A stretch of DNA of 64,000 nt from contig OZ024840.1 of the NCBI GenBank assembly GCA_964017145.1, positions 1,426,001 through 1,490,000 of the forward strand. Direction: 5' to 3'. Below the pieces are notes generated by a model. The model worked only from the letters and a program-made list of their open reading frames with translations. It was not told the DNA's origin and made no database searches. The stretch comes from Agrocybe praecox (Eukaryota > Basidiomycota > Agaricomycetes > Agaricales > Agrocybaceae). The position numbers and the translations under genes are program-made. Positions 1 to 9,973 of this stretch are shown here, piece by piece (the stretch's first letter is position 1; every line of letters begins with the position of its first letter).

Positions 1-965
1 CGATAACATACGCTTTCATGGGTTGAACCATCGGGAACGCTGGGGGAGGACTTATTTCTACTGTTGCGATCTCCTGAGCTTGAACAGAAACTTCGGGAGC
101 CTGTTCAAGTTCCTCGCACTCGACATAATTTTTGGGAAAGCAGGCCTGTACGATGGATTCCTCGACCTCGGGCTTTTGCAACAGTTGTAAATAAATCTAA
201 AACTTTTGTTAGAAACGTAAGCCTCGCCAAAGTTGAACTGCGTCGAAGAACCTTAAGAGTAACTAGCAATTGTTCCATGGCAGTTGAAATACAGGATTCT
301 GCCATTGAATAATCTGCAGCGTCAAAATCGAAGTATTCAAAAGCTTTGATTGTTTTCGCATCAAGGACTAGTTTCGGACTAGGCCTGGCACCTTTGCGTT
401 GACGCTGTGACCTCTTACTTGGGAAGATGGACTGCAGGTCTTCATCCTGAGTGGGCTGCGCACTTTCCCCGAGTGTAGTGGATCTATCTCTCATCTGAAG
501 CAATGCACGAATGACGAACGGGCTGTATTCGACCAAAGTTCGACAGGCATTGAGTTGCAGAGATATTTCTCGGTCAAACTGGTGAATGAAAGGAATGAAG
601 AGTGTGATCTTCTCGAGAAGCAGATAATGAGAAGACGTAAGATAACAATCGGCTTGATTCAGGAATGTTTCAATAATCCATGCGCGGAACTGTGCCATGC
701 CACTCTCTTTGCCTGGATTAAAGTGGTCAGAAGGAGACAAAAGTTGAAAAGAGATCGACATACAAGCAAGAAACAGTCCCAGGAATGGTCTACTGTTGTT
801 AATGTATGGAGGGGATAGAAGGGTTTTCAAAAATTGAGGATGGCATTTGCTGCACAAGTATCCCGCTACGGTTTGCAAGGCTGCTTGCAGTTCTTCAGAG
901 CTAATCTTTTCGTCTTCAAGTAACTTGAAGACATCGTCGATGTCGTGCCCTGTGCCAGGGCACAT
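1..965 (-). CDS. Unrecognised protein, N-terminal part (continues past the left edge)
   Basis: I do not recognise this protein. The proposed ATG is at 965 (MCPGTGHDIDD). The frame is open to 252, where an intron (about 197-251, GTTCTT...TTTTAG, with CTAAC near the acceptor) is inferred. Reading on in a second open frame from 196 to position 1 gives an acidic, proline-containing stretch with no stop, so the gene extends out of the window. The visible ~300 residues are mostly helical and leucine-rich, with a basic linker (KRSQRQRKGARPSP) near residue 185. There is no signal peptide or membrane segment, and no catalytic motif is visible. It is divergent from MIP1, with about 430 bp between start codons. 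The start is uncertain; an upstream exon is possible. Confidence 0.5.
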
Positions 966-1398
966 TTCAAATTCCCCGAAAGGTTGAAGTAAAAGGTAGG
1001 CTGAAGAGATGAAAAGGAAGGGAGCACAACGAAGTTGGGCGCTCTAAGGGAGAACGAACTTTGATCGGATGGACCTTCAACACGTTTTTGGAAACAAAAC
1101 AAAAAAGGGGCAACGACTAAAAAAAGGTTATCCGCAATAAAACAAATCCAATGAGAGACAAGCTGAAAATGGATACTTTGCTTCAATAAACGGGGTCGAA
1201 CGCGTTCTTTCATGCTGAGACTTTTAGCGAATCGAGGTCTGTTCACGACGCGTCACGCACATATGATGCGTGACCTCATGTCATTTGAATTTTGATCCAG
1301 ATTTTGATGACCGATCGACCTTGGTCACTAGAAGACGAAGAGCTCGCGTTCCAACATACCCTTTGCTCTATGTGAGCACTGAGCACCTCCAAAAAGGA
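966..1398. promoter_or_regulatory. Divergent promoter region between the left-edge gene and MIP1
   Basis: This is the 433 bp between the two opposing start codons. It carries a perfect inverted repeat at 1252-1274 (see separate entry) next to an ACGCGT hexamer. No other gene is seen in it. The promoter role is inferred from position only. Confidence 0.4.
1252..1274. repeat. 8-bp perfect inverted repeat GTCACGCA-N7-TGCGTGAC
   Basis: GTCACGCA at 1252-1259 is the exact reverse complement of TGCGTGAC at 1267-1274, with the 7-nt spacer CATATGA between them. It lies 125 bp upstream of the MIP1 start codon, in a divergent promoter. It may be a site for a dimeric regulator, which is inference. Confidence 0.5.
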
Positions 1399-4300
1399 AT
1401 GCCCCACGCTCTATGCAGACTGGCAAAGTCTAACCACTTCTTGGCTCGTGCTCTTCACACTTCTCCCCTACACCATTTGCAGAGTCTCAAACCAAAAACT
1501 TCATCTCTAAACGTAGCTAATAAGCGTATCCGCGATGCTCGAGAACTCCCTGAAATCCAGAGCCAGAAGAAGGAATCTCAACCACAGGGTGATGCCAAAC
1601 CTACTCTTCAGGGTTAATATTCTATTTTGTCATCCATTTCGGTGTACTGAGAATTCCGTACAGTGAAACGAAACGAAGTCGGCGTACAGCTTCTTTCTCG
1701 AGACTTGCATGCCCAGGTTTTTAAAGGGGTTCAATTTCCACCACCTTCACCTGAAGCAGTGCAGATATCTTTGGACCATCTACATATGCATGACTTAGAC
1801 CCCACTCAATCTTCTGTTCTGCCAGACATCTCCTTCCAACTTCCCCACCTACAAGGGTCAGACATATCCGAACACTTCCATAGGATTGGGTCCCAGACAG
1901 CCGAACCATGGCTTTCTCTCGCAAAATCATTTGTGTCGCAGAAGCTACCTCCTCAACCCGACGACTGGCATATACAGAGTGGATGGACGAAGTATTACTA
2001 TCTGGAAGACGGCTCAAGCTATGGCGAGCATGTCGAAGCGCCGGTTCATGATGGACGTCCGGAGCAAATTCTTACCTTCGACGTTGAAACCATGCCCAAG
2101 TACCACCCATACGCCATCATGGCGTGTGCAGTATCTCCCAATGGATGGTATGTTTGGATATCGCCCTGGCTGCTTGGAGAGACTGAGAACCCCGAGCAAC
2201 TCATTCCTCTCGGTGATCCACAGACTCCTCGCGTAATTATAGGCCATAACATTTCCTATGACCGTATTCGCATTCTAGAAGAATATAATGTTTCCGGGAC
2301 CGCCAATCGATTTATCGACACTATGTCCCTTCACGTTGCTGTTCATGGAATATCTTCGCATCAACGTCCAGCATGGATGAAGTATCGCAAAGTGAAACAG
2401 CAGGAAGAAGAACAAAAAGATGAAGCAGCTCAAGCAGCGCTTGGACTAATGCAAGCTATCAAGGAACGCCAGAAACAAGGCTTAGACCCTGAACGAGAGG
2501 CCGAAGCCCGGCGGCTGTTTAACGACATCCAAGAAAGCTTAGCATCACTGCGGACAAATACAAATTCCTCTGCCGAATTTGAGGTCGATGACAATTCTGA
2601 AGACGCTATCTCAAAAAGATGGGAAGACGTAACGTCGGCCAATTCTCTTGCAGATGTTGCCAAGCTACATTGTGGTATCAAGATGAACAAGGAGGCCAGG
2701 GATGACTTTATGACGTTACGACCAGAGGACATTCGCGAGAATATCACGGATTATCTCGATTACTGCACCACAGATGTCGGTGTCACTCAGGAGGTCTTCA
2801 ACGTTGTTATGCCTGCGTTTCTCGTAGGGTGCCCTCATCCTGCTTCATTCGCAGGGGTATTGACGATGGGATCCTCTTTTCTAACTGTGGACGAAAGCTG
2901 GGAGGGATACCTAGAGAAGGCTGACGCTGTGTACCATGAGATGGAGGGAAAGGTTCAAACAAAACTCAAAGTCCTAGCAGAATCAGCCAAGAAATTAACG
3001 TACGGTGACGAAAACGTGTGGAAGAGCGACCCTTGGTTGTCCCAACTGGACTGGACGCCGAAAGTTGCTGGAAAATCTCGGGGCATAATACCTCCAGACG
3101 AAGTTAGTCCAAATTATTCGTCATTTTCACTTTTCATTCTAATCATCTATGTATAGGCAGCTCTGCCAGAATCAGGAGAAGAGCTCGATATCCAGAATGT
3201 ATCACCATCTACAGAGATGTGGCCAGTGTGGTACTTGCGCGTCATAGCAGACCCTTTGCATAGTCTGAAGACGGAACCAATCATCCCACTTTTACTCAAA
3301 ATTTCATGCAATGGGAAACCTCTGCGCTACGATACTACACACGGTTGGCATTATCATGCTGATAGGATTATTGTGCCTCTCAAACTACGAAAAGGCTCAA
3401 AAACGAATTCGATTCTAATGAAGGCCGCTATCAAAGAACTCGACTCCGGAAATCTGGAAGCAGCTGATACCGAACTAGCACTAGCTTTGTGTACAAACAA
3501 TGCAGATGATGGAAGTCTACGGGATCGTATAATAGCTCTTGCAGAGTCGGCATTGCATGAAACCGGAGACTCAAAGTCGGACCCATGGTTATCCCAGTTA
3601 AACTGGGATTTGGCTCCCAAGGAGCTCTCTCCAGAAGGCAACGTAATAGCACCACGGAAAACCACAAAGGTCAAGAAACCAAAGCCGGTGAAGCCACCCC
3701 CAGTGTTATGGCCCACATGGTACTGGGAAGCAACGAAGCCGAAGAAAGGCATGCCTCCTGGTACACTTGAGGTGACCGTTCGAAACCGTATTGCCCCGAT
3801 CTTGTTGCGCCTCTCGTGGGCGGACTACCCTCTTTTCCATTCTCGCGAACACGGATGGACATTCCGTGTTCCTGCAAATGCCGATTTCAAGACGCGATGG
3901 ATGCCAGTAACATTTTATGACCCTGCTGACTCAGCCCTAGCAGAAGCTGCTCTTTCTGGAGGCTACTTATTCTACAAATTGCCTCACAAGGACGGAGATA
4001 CGGCTAATGTCGGAAACCCATTCGGGAAAACATTCCTGAAATATGTCCAGAACGGAACTTTGAAAAGTCCAGGCGGTGAGGCTACAGAAGCCCTTGATTT
4101 AAGCTGCTATTGTAGCTATTGGATCAGTGCTCGTGATCGAGTTCGCAGCCAGCTAGTTATCTGGCAAAACTCTCAACGATCACTTGGTTTACCAGCCCCA
4201 ACCGATGGACGCAAGAAATATGGCATCATATTGCCACAGGTCATTACGATGGGCGCCGTCACTCGCAGAGCAATAGAGAGAACATGGCTTACTGCTAGCA

Positions 4301-5559
4301 ATGCCAAGAAGAATCGTGTTGGCTCAGAATTGAAGGCCATGGTAAGAGCACCTGAAGGGTACGCCATCGTGGGTGCGGATGTGGACAGCGAAGAATTATG
4401 GATCTCTAGCTGTATGGGCGACGCCCAATTTGGCTTACACGGAGCTTCAGCTATCGGATGGATGACTTTAGAAGGGACCAAAGCGGCAGGAACAGATTTA
4501 CACTCAAAAACCGCCAAAATCCTTGGAATATCCCGAGATCAAGCCAAAGTTTTCAATTACTCTCGAATTTACGGAGCCGGTATGCGGCATGCTGTGCTGC
4601 TTTTGCTTCAATCCAATCCGAACATGTTGCCCGAAGAGGCGCAAAAGTTGGCTGAAAATCTATATGCTTCTACGAAGGGGAAAAATACACATCGCAATGA
4701 CATTTTCGATCGTAAATTTTGGTTTGGAGGGACCGAGAGTTATCTATTCAACAAACTGGAGGAAATTGCCACCTCTAGCAAACCCCAGACGCCTGCTCTC
4801 GGTTGTGGGGTCACATATGGCCTTTCAAAAGAATATCTTCCTGAAGGGTTTGGCTCGGACTATATGCCAAGTCGCATCAACTGGGTAGTACAGTCATCAG
4901 GCGTCGATTATCTCCATCTCCTAATAGTCTCCATGAACCACTTGCTCGCAAAATATGATATCAAGGCTAGATATCTCATGTCGGTCCATGACGAGTTGCG
5001 TTACTTAGTTGTTGAGGAAGATAAGTACCGGTTAGCTCTTGCCCTCCAGATAGCGAATCTTTGGACGCGCAGCCTATTCGCCTATAAGTTAGGCATGGAT
5101 GATCTACCACAGGGTGTTGCCTTTTTCTCCGCTGTCGATATCGATACAGTCCTTCGCAAAGAGGTCGATATGCCATGCGTCACGCCTTCACAACCTATAC
5201 CGATTCCACCCGGGGAGAGCTTAGACATCTCGAAGGTCTTGCGAAAGACCAATAGCACTTTAATGAAAGATGGTCGTCCCATGCCGAAGGAACTCAGTGT
5301 CCCATACGAAGGAACGTTGGAGGGATACATCGAGCCCAACTGCCTTTTACATCGTGCTTCATCTGTCGGATTTTTAGAGGCCCAGGCCACCGACGATTTT
5401 GCGATCGTCAAAGAACTTGCCCAGGACAGTACTGGTCAGAAGTTCTCTGGAGGAACCCACCCACAAAAAAAACGCCGCAAAAAGGCTCCCATTGGCTCTG
5501 GGGAAGGTTTCGATTGGGCTGAACATGCAGAACGCTTTTTAGCGTCCATTCCAGCTTGA
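1399..5559 (+). CDS. MIP1: Mitochondrial DNA polymerase gamma (family A)
   Basis: Replicative DNA polymerase of the mitochondrion. Three exons join in phase: 1399-1612, 1664-3102 and 3157-5559 (introns of 51 and 54 nt), giving 1,351 aa. The ATG at 1399 opens a mitochondrial presequence (MPHALCRLAKSNHFLARALHTS, basic with no acidic residues). The 3'-5' exonuclease motifs are visible: Exo I DVETMP, Exo II GHNISYDR and Exo III YCTTDVG. Polymerase motif A is GADVDSEELW, motif B is RDQAKVFNYSRIYGAG, and motif C is the HDE triad in SVHDELRY. All key residues are present. The C-terminal tail after motif C is long and ends in a basic run (KKRRKKAP). Length and motif order match fungal Mip1. Recognition is certain at family level. 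Confidence 0.96.
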
Positions 5560-6176
5560 AGTCCGCATTCTCTTTATCCTAACGCATCAAACTTAATCTA
5601 CCCTACTGCACTGCTCGCTATATGATCCTCGCAACGTCACCATACCCTTGCAATCTACTTAAGATAATTTATTTCGCTATCCTTGTAATTGTATGCATTT
5701 GAACGCCCCTGTAATAATAGGTCGACGAGATATCGACAAATGCGCTTCAACTTTCCACCGTTCACGTATTACCTCCAGACTCTTAGATGGATTGGCTTTG
5801 GGGCCTCTAGAGAAATAAGAAATTAGTCCGGTGACCCTTCTGTCTATAATGACAGACGCCCGGCGAGCCGGTGTTGCAAGCTGTTGTCCACAAACCTCAT
5901 AGACAGAGCTGTTACAGGTCTAATAAGAGACGTCCATGTTTTAAAAGGCTAAAACATGTGATACTTTCAATCATTGCTGGTTCGAGGTTCGTCCAGCAAA
6001 ATAATAAAAAGGGTGGGGTTCGGAGTTTGGAGGTTCGCCTAGGTTCGCGGTTCGCGGTTCGCAGGTTCGCAGGTTCGCCGAACTTTACTCCCAAAGTTGA
6101 AAGAATGAGGCTTTCTGATTTTGATATGCACTGCTATCTAAGTATTATGAGATGTCACTGTATCATATTAATGTAG
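5560..6176. other. Intergenic, MIP1 / GET3 3' ends, with GGTTCGC repeats
   Basis: 617 bp between two convergent stop codons. It holds the GGTTCGC repeat cluster listed separately and a short hairpin (TCTGTC/GACAGA, near 5839-5856). No gene is supported here. Confidence 0.5.
6032..6078. repeat. Short tandem array of GGTTCGC heptamers
   Basis: Six exact GGTTCGC copies lie at 6032, 6042, 6049, 6056, 6064 and 6072, separated by 0-3 nt. Degenerate GGTTCG copies occur upstream from about 5979. The array ends in TTCGCCGAACTTT, a 13-mer also found in the right arm of the transposon near 41149. Its role is unknown. Confidence 0.75.
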
Positions 6177-7584
6177 TCACTCTTGAAGAGGCACGTATGG
6201 TTCGACAAGCATTTGACTGAAAGCTTTGAGTTTCTCTGGACCACGAACCTCCTCTGTGAGCAGTGGTAGTTGAACAATATGGAAGAATTCATCATAAAGT
6301 TCATGAGCCTCCCCTAAGTACTTCTGCTGCATCTTTTGACGAACTTGACAATGCTCGCAATTGGACGCTTTATGACAAGCTTTTGTCAGATACACACGCA
6401 ATTGAACGATAGCAGGAACACATACATTTCTTCGGGAATAGAAGCTGGTTTACAACAATGTTGTGAGTGTCAATCTCATAAGCCGTAAGCTCTTGGATCA
6501 GACGTTCTGTTTCATATAGTGACAGGAATTCTGAGATGCAGACACAAACGAATGTTGTTTTTTCCTATCTGATATTAGTCTTCGCCTTGTGAAAGGGCAA
6601 ACAACTCACAGGATCCTTGAATTGAGTGTTGACTTCGGTAATTACTGCCCGCATATTCTCGAGTTTGGCAAACATATCTTCTTGCGACCCTGCCTCACCG
6701 CCCATCATAGCTGACATCTTCATAACTGTTGTCAAAATGATGTGTATGAAAAGAGACTAAAGGGTTACCTGGCTTATCATAGGGCCAAACCGAGATCCCA
6801 AGGAGCTCAATTTCCCTAACGCCTTTTCTAATACAGTGGGGAAAGACAAGAATCGGAGCGTGTGTCCCGTCGGTGCAGTATCAAAGACAATCACAGAATA
6901 TTCCATAGATTTAACATGCCTTCAAGAATAAGTTGGTCAACTGTCGCCCGATATTGAAAAGAGTAATCCAAACTTCATGATTTCGGCAAAGCTCATAGCT
7001 TCATCGACTCCGGGAATGGCAAACGCCAAATCTTGCATCATTGAACCCATCATACCGTTAGAATCAGCTTCATATTGAATGTCAGCTTGAGTATAGGAGT
7101 ACGGTGCTCGAGCGCAACTTACATTGTTCTACCATCTCTTGAATGGCGCTCGTCGGATCAATTTCCATTGCAAAAAGGTTGTCGAAGCCGTTAACCTTCG
7201 TAGCATCCTTAGAGAACTTTTGACCAAATGCATCCGATAGATTGTGGGCAGGGTCGGTAGACTAGCAAATGACAAAACAGTTAGTCAAAAGCAAGGAGAA
7301 TATGGGGATCTGTTGTACAATCAGGAGCACAGATTTGCGGCATTGTGCCAGCTGAATGGCGAGAGAGCACGACGTAGTAGTTTTGCCTGGGGAATACGCT
7401 TCAATTACGCGACAAACATTGGGTAGATGGTTTAAGTGTACCAACACCACCCTTCCCTCCTACAATGCGATGATATGAGTAAGGAATATACAATACATAT
7501 TTAAGACCAACCACAAAAGATCCACTTCAAAGAAGTTTGATCCAAGATATTTTGTAGAGTTGGAGGTAGAAGTTCGTCTGACAT
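6177..7584 (-). CDS. GET3: Guided entry of tail-anchored proteins ATPase GET3
   Basis: Cytosolic ATPase that delivers tail-anchored membrane proteins to the ER (ArsA/GET3 family). The start at 7584 gives [21 protein letters not shown], as in other Get3 proteins. The deviant Walker A/P-loop GKGGVGKTTTS is split by a short intron between GGVG and GKTTTS. Switch I follows as [11 protein letters not shown], and Switch II is [11 protein letters not shown]. The C-terminal exon carries the zinc-binding CEHC pair that makes the homodimer. It ends with the conserved [22 protein letters not shown] block and a LVEPYVP tail. About seven small introns interrupt it. Start codons of GET3 and SRP68 are 126 bp apart, so they probably share a promoter. 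Internal exon ends are approximate. Confidence 0.93.
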
Positions 7585-7710
7585 GATGGAGCAGGAGAGA
7601 GTATAAGAGTAAGGAGGTGCCAATATATAGACCTATAACGATCAATTGATTGATGCGTCACACCTTTTCTTTACCACCATCTTACGGAACGTACTGGAAG
7701 CCTCTCCAAC
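7585..7710. promoter_or_regulatory. Divergent promoter GET3 / SRP68
   Basis: Only 126 bp separate the two start codons. The segment contains pyrimidine-rich tracts and GATGCGTCA near 7650. Both products act in targeting proteins to the ER, so shared control is plausible but is inferred only from position. Confidence 0.45.
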
Positions 7711-9817
7711 ATGGCAGATAAATCTAAGCCCATCGTGGAGTTTCGAGGCAAGATCGGCGTTTGTTTCCTCGAATAATCAAGTCTAAATCAATTCGTTTAT
7801 CGGTCTAGCTCTGCAACTTGCTAACGAGCAGAGAAACGCGTACGGTCTTCGCTATAATGACTTTACTCGCTATCGGTGCGTACCTTTCCAAAAAATGTTA
7901 TTTGTTCACTAAATCGCCAATATAGCAAGCATTGTGCAAATCGAACACATCGTCTCCGCTCCAGCCTCAAGATGACCCATGGAAAGGGGCGAGAGTTCAA
8001 GAAATTACCACCTCTAAATCCAGAGCTCGCGAAGGATGGACAGTTTGTAGTTTCATTGCTTATTTCATACGTCTTCTTATATATTTTCTACAGCCTTCAA
8101 ATCCTTCTTTTTGAAGCAGAACGTACATGGGCATATGCTCAAGAACTCACCAATTTCGCCCTCACACCCAGCAATAAGGATAAAGCAAGTTCCCTTCGAC
8201 ATAGCGCCACGGGTCGATTCCGTCGTGCCGTAAATTGGTCTACGCAGCTCCTTTCTCTGTGCCAAAGTCTGCATAGCCAGTCACGATTGTCCACGGAGAG
8301 CTTAATCGAAGCCACGATTTACACGATCATTTTGAATGGACGCTTTCTACGCTATCGAGACGACTTCGAGGACGCTCTTATTCAACTCAGCGTCGCAAGA
8401 TCTCTACTGGACTTCCTAGCAGATACATCACCTACCAGTCGCGATCAAGCATTAGCTGTACTGTTTTCAGATGAGATTGGCCCGGAAATTCGGTATTGCG
8501 CCCATGAACTGGGGCGAGCAAAAGCGTATGATATCAGTGGAATTGTAGCAGAGCTTGCACCCAAACATCGCAATGAGATCGTAGAGAATTGCGATGCTTT
8601 ATTATCAAAGCTGCAGAAAGAAGAACGTTCGAATGTATCCCCGTCAAACCTCGAACCTCGAATGTGGGAAGGCGAGCCTGTCCCTGTGCGGTACCCAGAG
8701 CTTGTGGATGTACTCCTTCGTGTTCAACAAGCTGAAATTGGGCTTGCCCAATCTGAAGAGGAGCACCCACATACGTTGGAAAGAAAAACCAAACTAGGAG
8801 TCACCGCGTACGATGCTGTCCTTTCTGCCCTGAGCGACGCCGAGGAAGTTGCACGAAAGCTGAAAGAGACACAACAGGTACGTGCCAGCTTTTTGTTACA
8901 CTAAAATGTGTAAATAAATGATTGGTTTGTAGTTCACTGGCCCTGCTTCCAACTCTTCGAGCAACGGTCGAGATATACAGTTTGTCCACACATACATCGT
9001 CTATCAGCTTCTCTCGCGTCGTATACAACGCGATCTACTCCTTATGAACACCCTTCTCGCGTCTGGGCCTGACAAGTCAAAGTCCCATACTACTAAGGCA
9101 TCAACTTCAAAAACTACAGCGGAGCCGGTTGATAATCGGCTATATCCTGCTGTCGTGAAATTGTTGGACACAGTCTTACAAAGTTTAACTCAAATGCGAA
9201 CGCTGAGCATAGTCGACGACAATGCCGACCTGGCCTCCGCCACTGAAGCTAGGTTGTCTTTCATCAATGCCCGGAGATGTTTGTATCTAGGTCGTTGCTA
9301 CGCTGCTGTCAAGAAATACGGTGAATCGCTGGCTCTTCTCCAGCATGCTTTGATCCATGTTCGCGAGACCATCTCAAGCATGTCATTAACCGAAACCGAC
9401 CCTTTGAATGAAGCTGTGCCACGGTTTTTCGCCCTTACGGATGAAGACATAAAGACTTTAGAAGCAACTATTGCGTCGATCTCCGTGGAATGCAAAGGAG
9501 AGTGGTTTGCTTACAATGGCGGATCTGCCACGGCCGACCCTTCGACACACAAAAAGCCACTCTTTTTCAACATTGCTCTTAATTACGTCGAATTAGATAT
9601 GGACCGACTCCAACAACGTGCTGGTAAACAACCTGTACCAGTTCCTATCCAAGCACCGTCGCAGATCAAACCTGATGTTACGACGGAGAAGAAACAGATG
9701 CCCAAGACAAAGGCAGACGAACCCAGAGACGTAGAACAAGTACCTTCATCTCAACCTCAACAGCCAGCACGAGGAGGTTTGTCAAGTTTGTTGGGTGGTT
9801 GGTGGGGCAAGAGTTAA
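7711..9817 (+). CDS. SRP68: Signal recognition particle subunit SRP68
   Basis: Largest protein of the SRP that targets nascent secretory proteins to the ER; it binds 7SL RNA and SRP72. Five exons join in phase: 7711-7747, 7809-7875, 7926-8042, 8094-8877 and 8933-9817 (629 aa). The N-terminal RNA-binding domain is recognisable from LQLANEQRNAYGLRYNDFTRY and KHCANRTHRLRSSLK through HGKGREFKKLPPL. Next come TPR-like helices including LLFEAERTWAYAQEL. The C-terminus after about residue 560 is a charged linker ending in GGLSSLLGGWWGKS. Intron 1 uses a GC donor (CGAG|GCAAGA), which is needed to give EFRALQLANEQ. The 51-nt intron 8043-8093 has the weak donor GTTTGT and is in frame, so reading through it creates a false hydrophobic segment. 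The gene is convergent with Ku80 (157 bp apart). Confidence 0.93.
7748..7808 (+). other. GC-AG intron in SRP68
   Basis: A 61-nt intron starts GCAAGA and ends TCTAG. Using the GT at 7758 instead breaks the frame or deletes the conserved residues before NEQRNAYGLR. The GC donor restores the family sequence exactly. AG|GCAAG is the classic minor donor context. Confidence 0.75.
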
Positions 9818-9973
9818 GACATAAAATATCTTCTCTTTTTAAAATCTTTCAAAGAAATAATGTGCAAAATGGTATCATATTATTCACAGAAAACCGTATA
9901 GTACGTTGTTGGTTGAAGAAAACTTGATCCCTTGCAGTTCAACGTAAGTACCCATGAGTGATCTTGCAAACGT

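Noticed and set aside
8047..8093. Hydrophobic, membrane-like segment in SRP68
   Set aside because: SRP68 is not a membrane protein. A 51-nt in-frame intron (8043-8093) removes it and restores the family sequence.
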